DNA from: Ptiloglossa arizonensis
Lineage: Eukaryota > Arthropoda > Insecta > Hymenoptera > Colletidae
DNA: 64,000 bases
Direction: 5' to 3'
NCBI RefSeq assembly: GCF_051014685.1
Contig: NW_027478443.1
Span: 1,514,204 to 1,578,203, forward strand
Positions 38,030-51,700 of the stretch are shown piece by piece. The notes beneath the pieces are model-generated. The model ran no database searches. It was given only the letters and a program-made list of their open reading frames with translations, and was not told the origin of the DNA. Positions within the stretch are counted from its first letter, which is position 1. Each line of letters opens with the position of its first letter. Position numbers and translations under genes: made by a program.

Positions 38030-41000
38030 AACAGGAATTTTTGGGTTAGGTCAATCCGTTCGCGAGATATGGGAGTTTGAAGCCAAGAAATGGTTGAGAA
38101 GGCAAAAAATTTTTCGCAATTCTGCTGCTCCAAACGCTTAACCAGAATGGCCTAGGGAAAAAATACACATACCGTTGTAATCGGGCGAGTTTCTACTTTC
38201 AGATCCAATAAGAATTTTTGGATTAGGTCAATCCGTTCGCGAGATATGGGAGTTTGAAGCCAAGAAATGGTTGAGAAGGCAAAACAGTTTTCGCAATTCT
38301 GCTGATCCAAACGCTTAACCAGAATGGCCTAGGGAAAAAATACACATACCGTTGTAATCGGGCGAGATTCGACTTTCAGATGCAATAGGAATTTTTGGGT
38401 TATGTCAATCCGTTCGCCAGGTATGGGAGTTTGAAGCCAAGAAATGGTTGAGACGGCAAAAATTTTTTCGCAATTCAGCTGCTTCAAAAGCTTAACCAGA
38501 ATGGCCTAGGGAAAAAATACACATACCGTTGTAATCGGGCGACTTTCTACTTTCAGTTACAATAGGAATTTTTGGGTTAGGTCAATCCGTTCGGGAGATA
38601 TGAGAGTTTGAAGCCAAGAAATGGTTGAGAAGACAACAAATTTTTCGCACCTCTGCTGCTCCAAACGCTTAACCAGAATGGCCTAGGGAAAAAATACACA
38701 TACCGTTGTAATCGGGTGAGTTTCTACTTTCAGATGCACTAGGAATTTTTGGGTTAGGTCAATCCGTTCGCGAAATATGGGACTTTGAAGCTAAGAAATG
38801 GTTGAGAAGACAACAAATTTTTCGCAATTCTGCTGCACCAAACGCTTAACCAGAATGGGCTAGGGAAAAAATACACATACCTTTGTAATCGGGCGAGTTT
38901 CGACTTTCAGATGCAATAGGAATTTTTGGGTTAGGTCAATCCGTTCGGGAGATATGGGAGTTTGAAGCTAAGAAATTGTTGAGAAGACAACAAATTTTTC
39001 GCAATTCTGCTGCTCCAAACGCTTAACCAGAATGGGCTAGGGAAAAAATACACATACCGTTGTAATCGGGCGAGTTTCTACTTAAAGACGCAACAGGAAT
39101 TTTTGGGTTAGGTCAATCCGTTCGCGAGATATGGGAGTTTGAAGCCAAGAAATGGTTGAGAAGGCAAAAAATTTTTCGCAATTCTGCTGCTCCAAACGCT
39201 TAACCAGAATGGCCTAGGGAAAAAATACACATACCGTTGTAATCGGGCGAGTTTCTACTTTCAGATCCAATAAGAATTTTTGGATTAGGTCAATCCGTTC
39301 GCGAGATATGGGAGTTTGAAGCCAAGAAATGGTTGAGAAGGCAAAACAGTTTTCGCAATTCTGCTGATCCAAACGCTTAACCAGAATGGCCTAGGGAAAA
39401 AATACACATACCGTTGTAATCGGGTGAGTTTCTACTTTCAGATGCACTAGGAATTTTTGGGTTAGGTCAATCCGTTCGCGAAATATGGGACTTTGAAGCT
39501 AAGAAATGGTTGAGAAGACCACAAATTTTTCGCAACTCTGCTGCACCAAACGCTTAACCAGAATGGGCTAGGGAAAAAATTCACATACCGTTGTAATCGG
39601 GCGAGTTTTTACTTTCAGATGCAATAGGAATTTTTGGGTTAGGTCAATCCGTTCGGGAGATATGGGAGTTTAAAGCCAAGAAATGGTTGAGAAGACAACA
39701 AATTTTTCGCACTTCTGCTGCTCCAAACGCTTAACCAGAATGGCCTAGGGAAAAAATACACATACCGTTGTAATCAGGCGAGTTTCTACTTTCAGATGCA
39801 CTAGGAGTTTTTGGGTTAGGTCAATCCGTTCGCGAGATATGGGACTTTGAAGCTAAGAAATGGTTGAGAAGGCAACAAATTTTTCGCAATTCTGCTGCTC
39901 CAAACGCTTAACCAGAATGGCCTAGGGAAAAAATACACATACCGTTGTAATCGGGCGTGTTTCTACTTTCAGATGCAACAGAAATTTTTGGGTTAGGTCA
40001 ATCCGTTCGGGAGATATGGGAGTTTGAAGCCAAGAAATGGTTGAGAAGACAACAAATTTTTCGCACTTCTGCTGCTCCAAACGCTTAACCAGAATGGCCT
40101 AGGGAAAAAATACACATACCTTTGTAATCGGGCGAGTTTCTACTTTCAGATGCAATAGGAATTTTTGGGTTAGGTCAATCCGTTCGGGAGATATGGGAGT
40201 TTGAAGCCAAGAAATGGTTGAGAGGACAACAAATTTTTCGCACTTCTGCTACTCCAAACGCTTAACCAGAATGGCCTAGGGAAAAAATACACATACCGTT
40301 GAAATCGGGCGAGTTTCTACTTTCACACGCAACAGGAATTTATGAGTTAGGTCAATCCGTTCGCGAGATATTGGAGTTTGATGCCAAGAAATGGTAGAGA
40401 AGGCAAAAAATTTTTCACAATTCTGCTGCTCCAAACGTTTAACCAGTATGGCCTAGGGAAAAAATACACATACCTTTGTAATCGGGCGAGTTTCGACTTT
40501 CAGATCCAATAGGAATTTTTGGATTAGGTCAATCCGTTCGCGAGATATGGGAGTTTCAAGCCAAGAAATGGTTGAGAAGACAACAAATTTTTCGCACTTC
40601 TGCTGCTCCAAACGCTTAACCAGAATGGCCTAGGGAAAAAATACACATACCGTTGAAATCGGGCGAGTTTCTACTTTCACACGCAACAGGAATTTTTGGG
40701 TTAGGTCAATCCGTTCGCGAGATATGGGAGTTTGATGCCAAGAAATGGTAGAGAAGGCAAAAAATTTTTCACAATTCTGCTGCTCCAAACGCTTAACCAG
40801 AATGGGCTAGGGAAAAAATACACATACCGTTGTAATCGGGCGAGTTTCTACTTTCAGATACAATAGGAATTTTTGGATTAGGTCAATCCGTTCGCGAGAT
40901 ATGGGAGTTTGAAGCCAAGAAATGGTTGAGAAGGCAAAACATTTTTCGTAATTCTGCTGCTCCAAACGCTTAACCAGAATGGGCTAGGGAAAAAATACAC

Positions 41001-44000
41001 ATACCGTTGTAATCGGGCGAGTTTTTACTTTCACGCACAACAGGAATTTTTGGGTTAGGTCAATCCGTTCGCGAGATATGGGAGTTTGAAGCCAAGAAAT
41101 GGTTGAGAAGGCAAAAAATTTTTCGCAATTCTGCTGCTCCAAACGCTTAACCAGAATGGCCTAGGGAAAAAATACACATACCGTTGTAATCGGGCGAGTT
41201 TCTACTTTCAGATCCAATAAGAATTTTTGGATTAGGTCAATCCGTTCGCGAGATATGGGAGTTTGAAGCCAAGAAATGGTTGTGAAGGCAAAACAGTTTT
41301 CGCAATTCTGCTGATCCAAACGCTTAACCAGAATGGCCTAGGGAAGAAATACACATACCGTTGTAATCGGGCGAGATTCGACTTTCAGATGCAATAGGAA
41401 TTTTTGGGTTATGTCAATCCGTTCGCCAGGTATGGGAGTTTGAAGCCAAGAAATGGTTGAGACGGCAACAATTTTTTCGCAATTCAGCTGCTTCAAAAGC
41501 TTAACCAGAATGGCCTAGGGAAAAAATACACATACCCTTGTAATCGGGCGAGTTTCTACTTTCAGATGCAATAGGAATTTTTGGGTTAGGTCAATCCGTT
41601 CGGGAGATATGTGAGTTTGAAGCCAAGAAATGGTTGAGAAGACAACAAATTTTTCGCACTTCTGCTGCTCCAAACACTTAACCAGAATGGCCTAGGGAAA
41701 AAATACACATACCGTTGTAATCGGGTGAGTTTCTACTTTCAGATGCACTAGGAATTTTTGGGTTAGGTCAATCCGTTCGCGAAATATGGGACTTTGAAGC
41801 TAAGAAATGGTTGAGAAGACAACAAATTTTTCGCAATTCTGCTGCACCAAACGCTTAACCAGAATGGGCTAGGGAAAAAATACACATACCTTTGTAATCG
41901 GGCGAGCTTCGACTTTCAGATGCAATAGGAATTTTTGGGTTAGGGCAATCCGTTCGGGAGATATGGGAGTTTGAAGCTAAGAAATTGTTGAGAAGACAAC
42001 AAATTTTTCGCAATTCTGCTGCTCCAAACGCTTAACCAGAATGGGCTAGGGAAAAAATACACATACCGTTGTAATCGGGCGAGTTTCTACTTAAAGACGC
42101 AACAGGAATTTTTGGGTTAGGTCAATCCGTTCACGAGATATGGGAGTTTGAAGCCAAGAAATGGTTGAGAAGGCAAAAAATTTTTCGCAATTCTGCTGCT
42201 CCAAACGTTTAACCAGAATGGCCTAGGGAAAAAATACACATACCGTTGTAATCGGGCGAGTTTCTACTTTTAGATCCAATAAGAATTTTTGGATTAGGTC
42301 AATCCGTTCGCGAGATATGGGAGTTTGAAGCCAAGAAATGGTTGAGAAGGCAAAACAGTTTTCGCAATTCTGCTGATCCAAACGCTTAACCAGAATGGCC
42401 TAGGGAAAAAATACACATACCGCTGTAATCGGGCGAGATTCGACTTTCAGATGCAATAGGAATTTTTGGGTTATGTCAGTCCGTTCGCCAGGTATGGGAG
42501 TTTGAAGCCAAGAAATGGTTGAGACGGCAAAAATTTTTTCGCAATTCAGCTGCTTCAAAAGCTTAACCAGAATGGCCTAGGGAAAAAATACACATACCGT
42601 TGTAATCGGGCGACTTTCTACTTTCAGTTACAATAGGAATTTTTGGGTTAGGTCAATCCGTTCGGGAGATATGAGAGTTTGAAGCCAAGAAATGGTTGAG
42701 AAGACAACAAATTTTTCGCACTTCTGCTGCTCCAAACGCTTAACCAGAATAGCCTAGGGAAAAAATACACATACCGTTGTAATCAGGCGAGTTTCTACTT
42801 TCAGATGCACTAGGAGTTTTTGGGTTAGGTCAATCCGTTCGCGAGATATGGGACTTTGAAGCTAAGAAATGGTTGAGAAGGCAACAAATTTTTCGCAATT
42901 CTGCTGCTCCAAACGCTTAACCAGAATGGCCTAGGGAAAAAATACACATACCGTTGTAATCGGGCGTGTTTCTACTTTCAGATGCAACAGAAATTTTTGG
43001 GTTAGGTCAATCCGTTCGGGAGATATGGGAGTTTGAAGCCAAGAAATGGTTGAGAAGACAACAAATTTTTCGCACTTCTGCTGCTCCAAACGCTTAACCA
43101 GAATGGCCTAGGGAAAAAATACACATACCCTTGTAATCGGGCGAGTTTCTACTTTCAGATGCAATAGGAATTTTTGGGTTAGGTCAATCCGTTCGGGAGA
43201 TATGGGAGTTTGAAGCCAAGAAATGGTTGAGAAGACAACAAATTTTTCGCACTTCTGCTGCTCCAAACGCTTAACCAGAATGGCCTAGGGAAAAAATACA
43301 CATACCGTTGAAATCGGGCGAGTTTCTACTTTCACACGCAACAGGAATTTTTGAGTTAGGTCAATCCGTTCGCGAGATATTGGAGTTTGATGCCAAGAAA
43401 TGGTAGAGAAGGCAAAAAATTTTTCACAATTCTGCTGCTCCAAACGTTTAACCAGTATGGCCTAGGGAAAAAATACACATACCTTTGTAATCGGGCGAGT
43501 TTCGACTTTCAGATCCAATAGGAATTTTTGGATTAGGACAATCCGTTCGCGAGATATGGGAGTTTCAAGCCAAGAAATGGTTGAGAAGACAACAAATTTT
43601 TCGCACTTCTGCTGCTCCAAACGCTTAACCAGAATGGCCTAGGGAAAAAATACACATACCGTTGAAATCGGGCGAGTTTCTACTTTCACACGCAACAGGA
43701 ATTTTTGGGTTAGGTCAATCCGTTCGCGAGATATGGGAGTTTGATGCCAAGAAATGGTAGAGAAGGCAAAAAATTTTTCACAATTCTGCTGCTCCAAACG
43801 CTTAACCAGAATGGGCTAGGGAAAAAATACACATACCGTTGTAATCGGGCGAGTTTCTACTTTCAGATCCAATAGGAATTTTTGGATTAGGTCAATCCGT
43901 TCGCGAGATATGGGAGTTTGAAGCCAAGAAATGGTTGAGAAGGCAAAACATTTTTTAATTCTGCTGCTCCAAACGCTTAACCAGAATGGGCTAGGGAAAA

Positions 44001-44045
44001 AATACACATACCGTTGTAATCGGGCGAGTTTTTACTTTCACGCGC
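38030..44045 (+). repeat. 17-mer HOR, two copies (3,009 bp)
   Basis: Copy one is about 38,030-41,038 and copy two about 41,039-44,045. The variant AAAACAGTTTTCGC has its CAGT at 38,285 and 39,347 in copy one and 41,294 and 42,356 in copy two, giving exactly 3,009 bp (17 monomers) between copies and 1,062 bp (six monomers) within each. TGAGTTAGGTC falls at 40,343 and 43,352, again 3,009 bp apart. The copies are not perfect: monomers near 38,541 and 41,550 differ in the variable cassette. Copy two has a 2-bp deletion near 43,951 (ACATTTTTTAATTC) where copy one reads TTTTTCGTAATTC. A related AAAACAGT monomer lies just upstream at 37,047. Confidence 0.85.
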
Positions 44046-47000
44046 AACAGGAATTTTTGGGTTAGGTCAATCCGTTCGCGAGATATGTGAGTTTGAAGCC
44101 AAGAAATGGTAGAGAAGGCAAAACATTTTTCGCAATTCTGCTGATCCAAACGCTTAACCAGACTGGGCTAGGGAAAAAATACACATACCGTTGTAATCGG
44201 GCGAGATTCGACTTTCAGATGCAATAGGAATTTTTGGGTTATGTCAATCCGTTCGCCAGGTATGGGAGTTTGAAGCCAAGAAATGGTTGAGACGGCAAAA
44301 ATTTTTTCGCAATTCAGCTGCTTCAAAAGCTTAACCAGAATGGCCTAGGGAAAAAATACACATACCGTTGTAATCGGGCGACTTTCTACTTTCAGTTACA
44401 ATAGGAATTTTTGGGTTAGGTCAATCCGTTCGGGAGATATGAGAGTTTGAAGCCAAGAAATGGTTGAGAAGACAACAAATTTTTCGCACTTCTGCTGCTC
44501 CAAACGCTTAACCAGAATGGCCTAGGGAAAAAATACACATACCTTTGTAATCGGGCGAGTTTCTACTTTCAGATGCACTAGGAGTTTTTGGGTTAGGTCA
44601 ATCCGTTCGCGAGATATGGGACTTTGAAGCTAAGAAATGGTTGAGAAGGCAACAAATTTTTCGCACTTCTGCTGCTCCAAACGCTTAACCAGAATGGCCT
44701 AGGGAAAAAATACACATACCTTTGTAATCGGGCGAGTTTCTACTTTCAGATGCACTAGGAGTTTTTGGGTTAGGTCAATCCGTTCGCGAGATATGGGACT
44801 TTGAAGCTAAGAAATGGTTGAGAAGGCAACAAATTTTTCGCAATTCTGCTGCACCAAACGCTTAACCAGAATGGGCTAGGGAAAAAATTCACATACCGTT
44901 GTAATCGGGCGAGTTTTTACTTTCAGATGCAATAGGAATTTTTGGGTTAGGTCAATCCGTTCGGGAGATATGGGAGTTTAAAGCCAAGAAATGGTTGAGA
45001 AGACAACAAATTTTTCGCACTTCTGCTGCTCCAAACGCTTAACCAGAATGGCCTAGGGAAAAAATACACATACCGTTGTAATCAGGCGAGTTTCTACTTT
45101 CAGATGCACTAGGAGTTTTTGGGTTAGGTCAATCCGTTCGCGAGATATGGGACTTTGAAGCTAAGAAATGGTTGAGAAGGCAACAAATTTTTCGCAATTC
45201 TGCTGCTCCAAACGCTTAACCAGAATGGCCTAGGGAAAAAATACACATACCGTTGTAATCGGGCGTGTTTCTACTTTCAGATGCAACAGAAATTTTTGGG
45301 TTAGGTCAATCCGTTCGGGAGATATGGGAGTTTGAAGCCAAGAAATGGTTGAGAAGACAACAAATTTTTCGCACTTCTGCTGCTCCAAACGCTTAACCAG
45401 AATGGCCTAGGGAAAAAATACACATACCTTTGTAATCGGGCGAGTTTCTACTTTCAGATGCAATAGGAATTTTTGGGTTAGGTCAATCCGTTCGGGAGAT
45501 ATGGGAGTTTGAAGCCAAGAAATGGTTGAGAAGACAACAAATTTTTCGCACTTCTGCTGCTCCAAACGCTTAACCAGAATGGCCTAGGGAAAAAATACAC
45601 ATACCGTTGAAATCGGGCGAGTTTCTACTTTCACACGCAACAGGAATTTTTGAGTTAGGTCAATCCGTTCGCGAGATATTGGAGTATGATGCCAAGAAAT
45701 GGTAGAGAAGGCAAAAAATTTTTCACAATTCTGCTGCTCCAAACGTTTAACCAGTATGGCCTAGGGAAAAAATACACATACCGTTGTAATCGGGCGAGTT
45801 TCTACTTAAAGACGCAACAGGAATTTTTGGGTTAGGTCAATCCGTTCGCGAGATATGGGAGTTTGAAGCCAAGAAATGGTTGAGAAGGCAAAAAATTTTT
45901 CGCAATTCTGCTGCTCCAAACGCTTAACCAGAATGGCCTATGGAAAAATACACATACCGTTGTAATCGGGCGAGTTTCTACTTTCAGATCCAATAGGAAT
46001 TTTTGGATTAGGTCAATCCGTTCGCGAGATATGGGAGTTTGAAGCCAAGAAATGGTTGAGAAGGCAAAACATTTTTCGTAATTCTGCTGCTCCAAACGCT
46101 TAACCAGAATGGGCTAGGGAAAAAATACACATACCGTTGTAATCGGGCGAGTTTTTACTTTCACGCGCAACAGGAATTTTTGGGTTAGGTCAATCCGTTC
46201 GCGAGATATGTGAGTTTGAAGCCAAGAAATGGTAGAGAAGGCAAAACATTTTTCGCAATTCTGCTGATCCAAACGCTTACCCAGAATGGCCTAGGTAAAA
46301 AATACACATACCGTTGTAATCGGGCGAGTTTCTACTTTCAGATCCAATAGGAATTTTTGGATTAGGTCAATCCGTTCGCGAGATATGGGAGTTTCAAGCC
46401 AAGAAATGGTTGAGCAGACAACAAATTTTTCGCACTTCTGCTGCTCCAAACGCTTAACCAGAATGGCCTAGGGAAAAAATACACATACCGCTGTAATTGG
46501 GCGAGTTTTTACTTTCACACGCAACAGCAATTTTTGGGTTAGGTCAATCCGTTCGCGAGATATGGGAGTTTGAAGACAAGGAATGGTTGAGAAGGCAAAA
46601 AATTTTTCGCACTTCTGCTGCTCCAAACGCTTAACCAGAATGGCCTAGGGAAAAAATACACATACCGTTGTAATCGGGCGAGTTTGTACTTTCAGATGCA
46701 CTAGGAGTTTTTGGGTTAGGTCAATCCGTTCGGGAGATATGGGAGTTTGAAGCCAAGAAATGGTTGAGAAGACAACAAATTTTTCGCAATTCTGCTGCTC
46801 CAAACGCTTAACCAGAATGTCCTAGGGAAAAAATACACATACCGTTGTAATCGGGCGTGTTTCTACTTTCAGATCCAATAGGAATTTTTGGGTTAGGTCA
46901 ATCCGTTCGCGAGATATGGGAGTTTGAAGCCAAGAAATGGTTGAGAAGGCAAAAAATTTTTCGCAATTCTGCTGCTCCAAACGCTTAACCAGAATGGCCT

Positions 47001-48700
47001 ATGGAAAAAATACACATACCGTTGTAATCGGGCGAGTTTCTACTTTCAGATCCAATAGGAATTTTTGGATTAGGTCAATCCGTTCGCGAGATATGGGAGT
47101 TTGAAGCCAAGAAGTGGTTGAGAAGGCTAAACATTTTTCGCAATTCTGCTGATCCAAACGCTTAACCAGAATGGCCTAGGGAAAAAATACACATACCGTT
47201 GTAAACGGGCGAGCTTCTACTTTCAGATGCAATAGGAGTTTTTGGGTTAGGTCAATCCGTTCGCGAGATATGTGAGTTTGAAGCCAAGAAATGGTAGAGA
47301 AGGCAAAACATTTTTCGCAATTCTGCTGCTCCAAACGCTTAACCAGAATGGCCTAGGGAAAAAATACACATACCGTTGTAATCGGGTGAGTTTCTACATT
47401 CAGATGCACTAGGAATTTTTGGGTTAGGTCAATCCGTTCGCGAGATATGGGAGTTTGAAGACAAGGAATGGTTGAGAAGGCAAAAAATTTTTCGCACTTC
47501 TGCTGCTCCAAACGCTTAACCAGAATGGCCTAGGGAAAAAATACACATACCGTTGTAATCGGGTGAGTTTCTACATTCAGATGCACTAGGAATTTTTGGG
47601 TTAGGTCAATCCGTTCGCGAGATATGGGACTTTGAAGCTAAGAAATGGTTGAGAAGACAACAAATTTTTTGCAATTCTGCTGCTCCAAACGCTTAACCAG
47701 AATGGGCTAGGGAAAAAATACACATACCGCTGTAATTGGGCGAGTTTTTACTTTCACACGCAACAGCAATTTTTGGGTTAGGTCAATCCGTTCGCGAGAT
47801 ATGGGAGTTTGAAGACAAGGAATGGTTGAGAAGGCAAAAAATTTTTCGCACTTCTGCTGCTCCAAACGCTTAACCAGAATGGCCTAGGGAAAAAATACAC
47901 ATACCGTTGTAATCGGGCGTGTTTCTACTTTCAGATGCAACAGAAATTTTTGGGTTAGGTCAATCCGTTCGGGAGATATGGGTGTTTGAAGCCAAGAAAT
48001 GGTTGAGAAGACAACAAATTTTTCGCACTTCTGCTACTCCAAACGCTTAACCAGAATGGCCTAGGGAAAAAATACACAAACCTTTGTAATCGGGCGAGTT
48101 TCTACTTTCAGATGCAATAGGAAGTTTTGGGTTAGGTCAATCCGTTCGGGAGATATGGGAGTTTGAAGCCAAGAAATGGTTGAGAAGACAACAAATTTTT
48201 CGCACTTCTGCTGCTCCAAACGTTTAACCAGAATGGCCTAGGGAAAAAATACACACACCGTTGAAATCGGGCGAGTTTCTACTTTCACACGCAACAGGAA
48301 TTTTTGGGTTAGGTCAATCCGTTCGCGAGATATGGGAGTTTGAAGCCAAGAAATGGTAGAGAAGGTAAAAAATTTTTCACAATTCTGCTGCTCCAAACGT
48401 TTAACCAGTATGGCCTAGGGAAAAAAAACACGTACCTTTGGAATCGGGCGAGTTTCTACTTTCAGATCCAATAGGAATTTTTGGATTAGTTCAATCCGTT
48501 CGCGAGATATGGGAGTTTGAAGCCAAGAAATGGTTGAGAAGGCAAAACATTTTTCGCAATTCTGCTGATCCAAACGCTTAACCAGAATGGCCTAGGGAAA
48601 AAATACACATACCGTTGTAATCGGGCGAGTTTCTACTTTCAGATGCAATAGAAATTTTTGGGTTAGGTCAATCCGTTCGGGAGATATGGGAGTTTGAAGC
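44046..48700 (+). repeat. Mosaic continuation related to the 17-mer
   Basis: About 26 monomers. TGAGTTAGGTC appears again at 45,651, 2,299 bp (13 monomers minus two bases) after the copy at 43,352, so 44.0-46.3 kb is a shortened relative of the 17-mer. The remainder reuses subtypes seen at 33-36 kb, including AGGAGTTTTTGGG and GGGCGTGTTTC monomers. One monomer is a base short (CTATGGAAAAATACAC near 45,944). No other features were found. Confidence 0.72.
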
Positions 48701-51700
48701 CAAGAAATGGTTGAAGAGGCAAAAATTTTTTCGCAATTCTGCTGCTTCAAATGCTTAACCAGAGTTGCCTAGGTAAAAAATACACATACCGTTGTAATCG
48801 GGCGAGTTTCTACTTTCAGATGCAATAGGAATTTTTGGGTTAGGTCAATCCGTCCGCGAGATATGGGAGTTTGAAGTCAAGAAATGGTTGAGACGGCAAA
48901 AATTTTTTCGCAATTCAGCTGCTTCAAATGCTTAACCAGAGTTGCCTAGGTAAAAAATACACATACCGTTGTAATCGGGCGAGTTTCTACTTTCAGATGC
49001 ACTAGGAATTTTTGGGTTAGGTCAATCCGTTCGCGAGATATGGGACTTTGAAGCTAAGAAATGGTTGAGAAGACAACAAATTTTTCGCAATTCTACTGCT
49101 CCAAACGCTTAACCAGAATGGGCTAGGGAAAAAATACTCATACCGTTGTAATCGGGCGAGTTTTTACTTTCACACGCAACAGGAATTTTTGGGTTAGGTC
49201 AATCCGTTGGCGAGATATGGGAGTTTGAAGCCAAGAAATGGTTGAGAAGGCATATAATTTTTCGCAATTCTGCTGATCCAAACGCTTAACCAGAATTGCC
49301 TAGGGAAAAAATACACATACCGTTGTATTCGGGCGAGCTTCTGCTTTCAGATGCAATAGGAATTTTTGGGTTAGGTCAATCCGTTCGCGAGATATGTGAG
49401 TTTGAAGCCAAGAAATGGTAGCGAAGGCAAAACATTTTTCGCAATTCTGCTGATCCAAACGCTTAACCAGAATGGCCTAGGGAAAAAATACACATACCGT
49501 TGTAATCGGGCGAGTATCTAATTTCAGATGCACTAGGAATTTTTGGGTTAGGTCAATCCGTTCGCGAGATATGGGACTTTGAAGCTAAGAAATGGTTGAG
49601 AAGACAACAAATTTTTCGCAATTCTACTGCTCCAAACGCTTAACCAGAATGGGCTAGGGAAAAAATACTCATACCGTTGTAATCGGGCGCGTTTTTACTT
49701 TCACACGCAACAGGAATTTTTGGGTTAGGTCAATCCGATGGCGAGATATGGGAGTTTGAAGCCAAGAAATGGTTGAGAAGGCATATAATTTTTCGCAATT
49801 CTGCTGATCCAAACGCTTAACCAGAATTGCCTAGGGAAAAAATACACATACCGTTGTAATCGGGCGAGTTTCTACGTTCAGATGCAATTGGAATTTTTGG
49901 GTTAGGTCAATCCGTTCGCGAGATATGGGAGTTTGAAGCCAAGAAATGGTAGAGAAGGCAAAAAATTTTTCACAATTCTGCTGCTCCAAACGCTTAACCA
50001 GAATGGCCTAGCGAAAAAATACACATACCGTTGTATTCGGGCGAGCTTCTGCTTTCAGATGCAATAGAAATTTTTGGGTTAGGTCAATCCGTTCGGGAGA
50101 TATGGGAGTTTGAAGCCAAGAAATGGTTGAGGAGGCGACAAATTTTTCGCACTTCTGCTGCTCCAAACGCTTAACCAGACTGGGCTAGAGAAAAAACACA
50201 CATACCGTTGTAACCGGGCGAGTTTCTACTTTCACACGCAACCGGAATTTTTGGGTTAGGTCAATCCGTTCGCGAGATATGGGAGTTTGAAGCCAAGAAA
50301 TGGTTGAAAAGGCAAAAATTTTTTCGCAATTCTGCTGCTTCAAATGCTTAACCAGAGTTGCCTAGGGAAAAAATACACATACCGTTGTAATCGGGCGAGT
50401 TTCTACTTTCAGATGCAATAGGAATTTTTGGGTTAGGTCAATCCGTCCGCGAGATATGGGAGAGCCAAGAAATGGTTGAGACGGCAAAAATTTTTTCGCA
50501 ATTCAGCTGCTTCAAATGTTTAACCAGAATGGCCTAGGGAAAAAATACACATACCGTTGTAATCGGGCGAGTTTCTACTTTCTGTTACAATAGGAATTTT
50601 TGGGTTAGGTCAATCTGTTCGCGCGATATGGGAGTTTGAAGCCAAGAACTGGTTACGAAGACAACAAAGTTTTCGCACTTCTGCTGCTCCAAACGCTTAA
50701 CCCAGAATGGCCTAGGGAAAAAATACACATACCGTTGTAATCGGACGAGTTTCTACTTAAAGACGCAACAGGAATTTTTAGGGTTAGGTCAATCGTTCGC
50801 GAGATATGGGAGTTTGAATCCAAGAAATGGTGAGAAGGCAAAAAATTTTTCGCAATTCTGCTGCTCCAAACGCTTAACCAGAATGGCCTAGGGGAAAAAT
50901 ACACATACCGTTGTAATCGGGCGAGTTTCTACTTTCAGATGCACTAGGAATTTTTGGGTTAGGTCAATCCGTTCGCGAGATATGGGAGTTTGAAGCTAAG
51001 AAATGGTAGAGAAGGCAATACATTTTTCGCAAATTCTACTGATCCAAACGCTTAATCAGAGTGGCCTAGGGAAAAAATACACATACCGTTGTAATCGGGC
51101 GAGCTTCTACTTTCAGATGCAATAGGAATTTTTGGGTTAGGTCAATCCGTTCGGGAGATATGGGAGTTTGAAGCAAGAAATGGTTGAGAAGACAACAAAT
51201 TTTTCGCACTTCTGCTGCTCCAAACGCCTTAACCAGAATGGGCTAGGGAAAAAATACACATACCTTTGTAATCGGGCGAGTTTCTACTTTCAGATGCACT
51301 AGAAATTTTTGGGTTAGGTCAATCCGTTCGGGAGATATTGGAGTTTGAAGCCAAGAAATGGCTGAGAAGACAACAAATTTTCGCACTTCTGCTGCTCAAA
51401 GGCTTAACCAGAATGGCTTAGCGAAAAAACTACACATACCGTTGTAATCGGGCGAGTTTCTAGTTTCAGCTACAATAGGAATTTTTGGGTTAGGTCAATC
51501 CGTTCGCGAGATATGCGACTTTGAAGCTAAGAAATGGTTGAGACGGCATAAATTTTTTCGCAATTCTGCTGCTTCAAATGCTTAACCAGAGTTGCCTAGG
51601 GAAAAAATACACATACCGTTGTAATCGGGCGTGTTTCTACTTTCAGATGCAACAGAAACTTTTGGGTATAGGTCAATCCGTTCGCGAGATATGGGACTTT

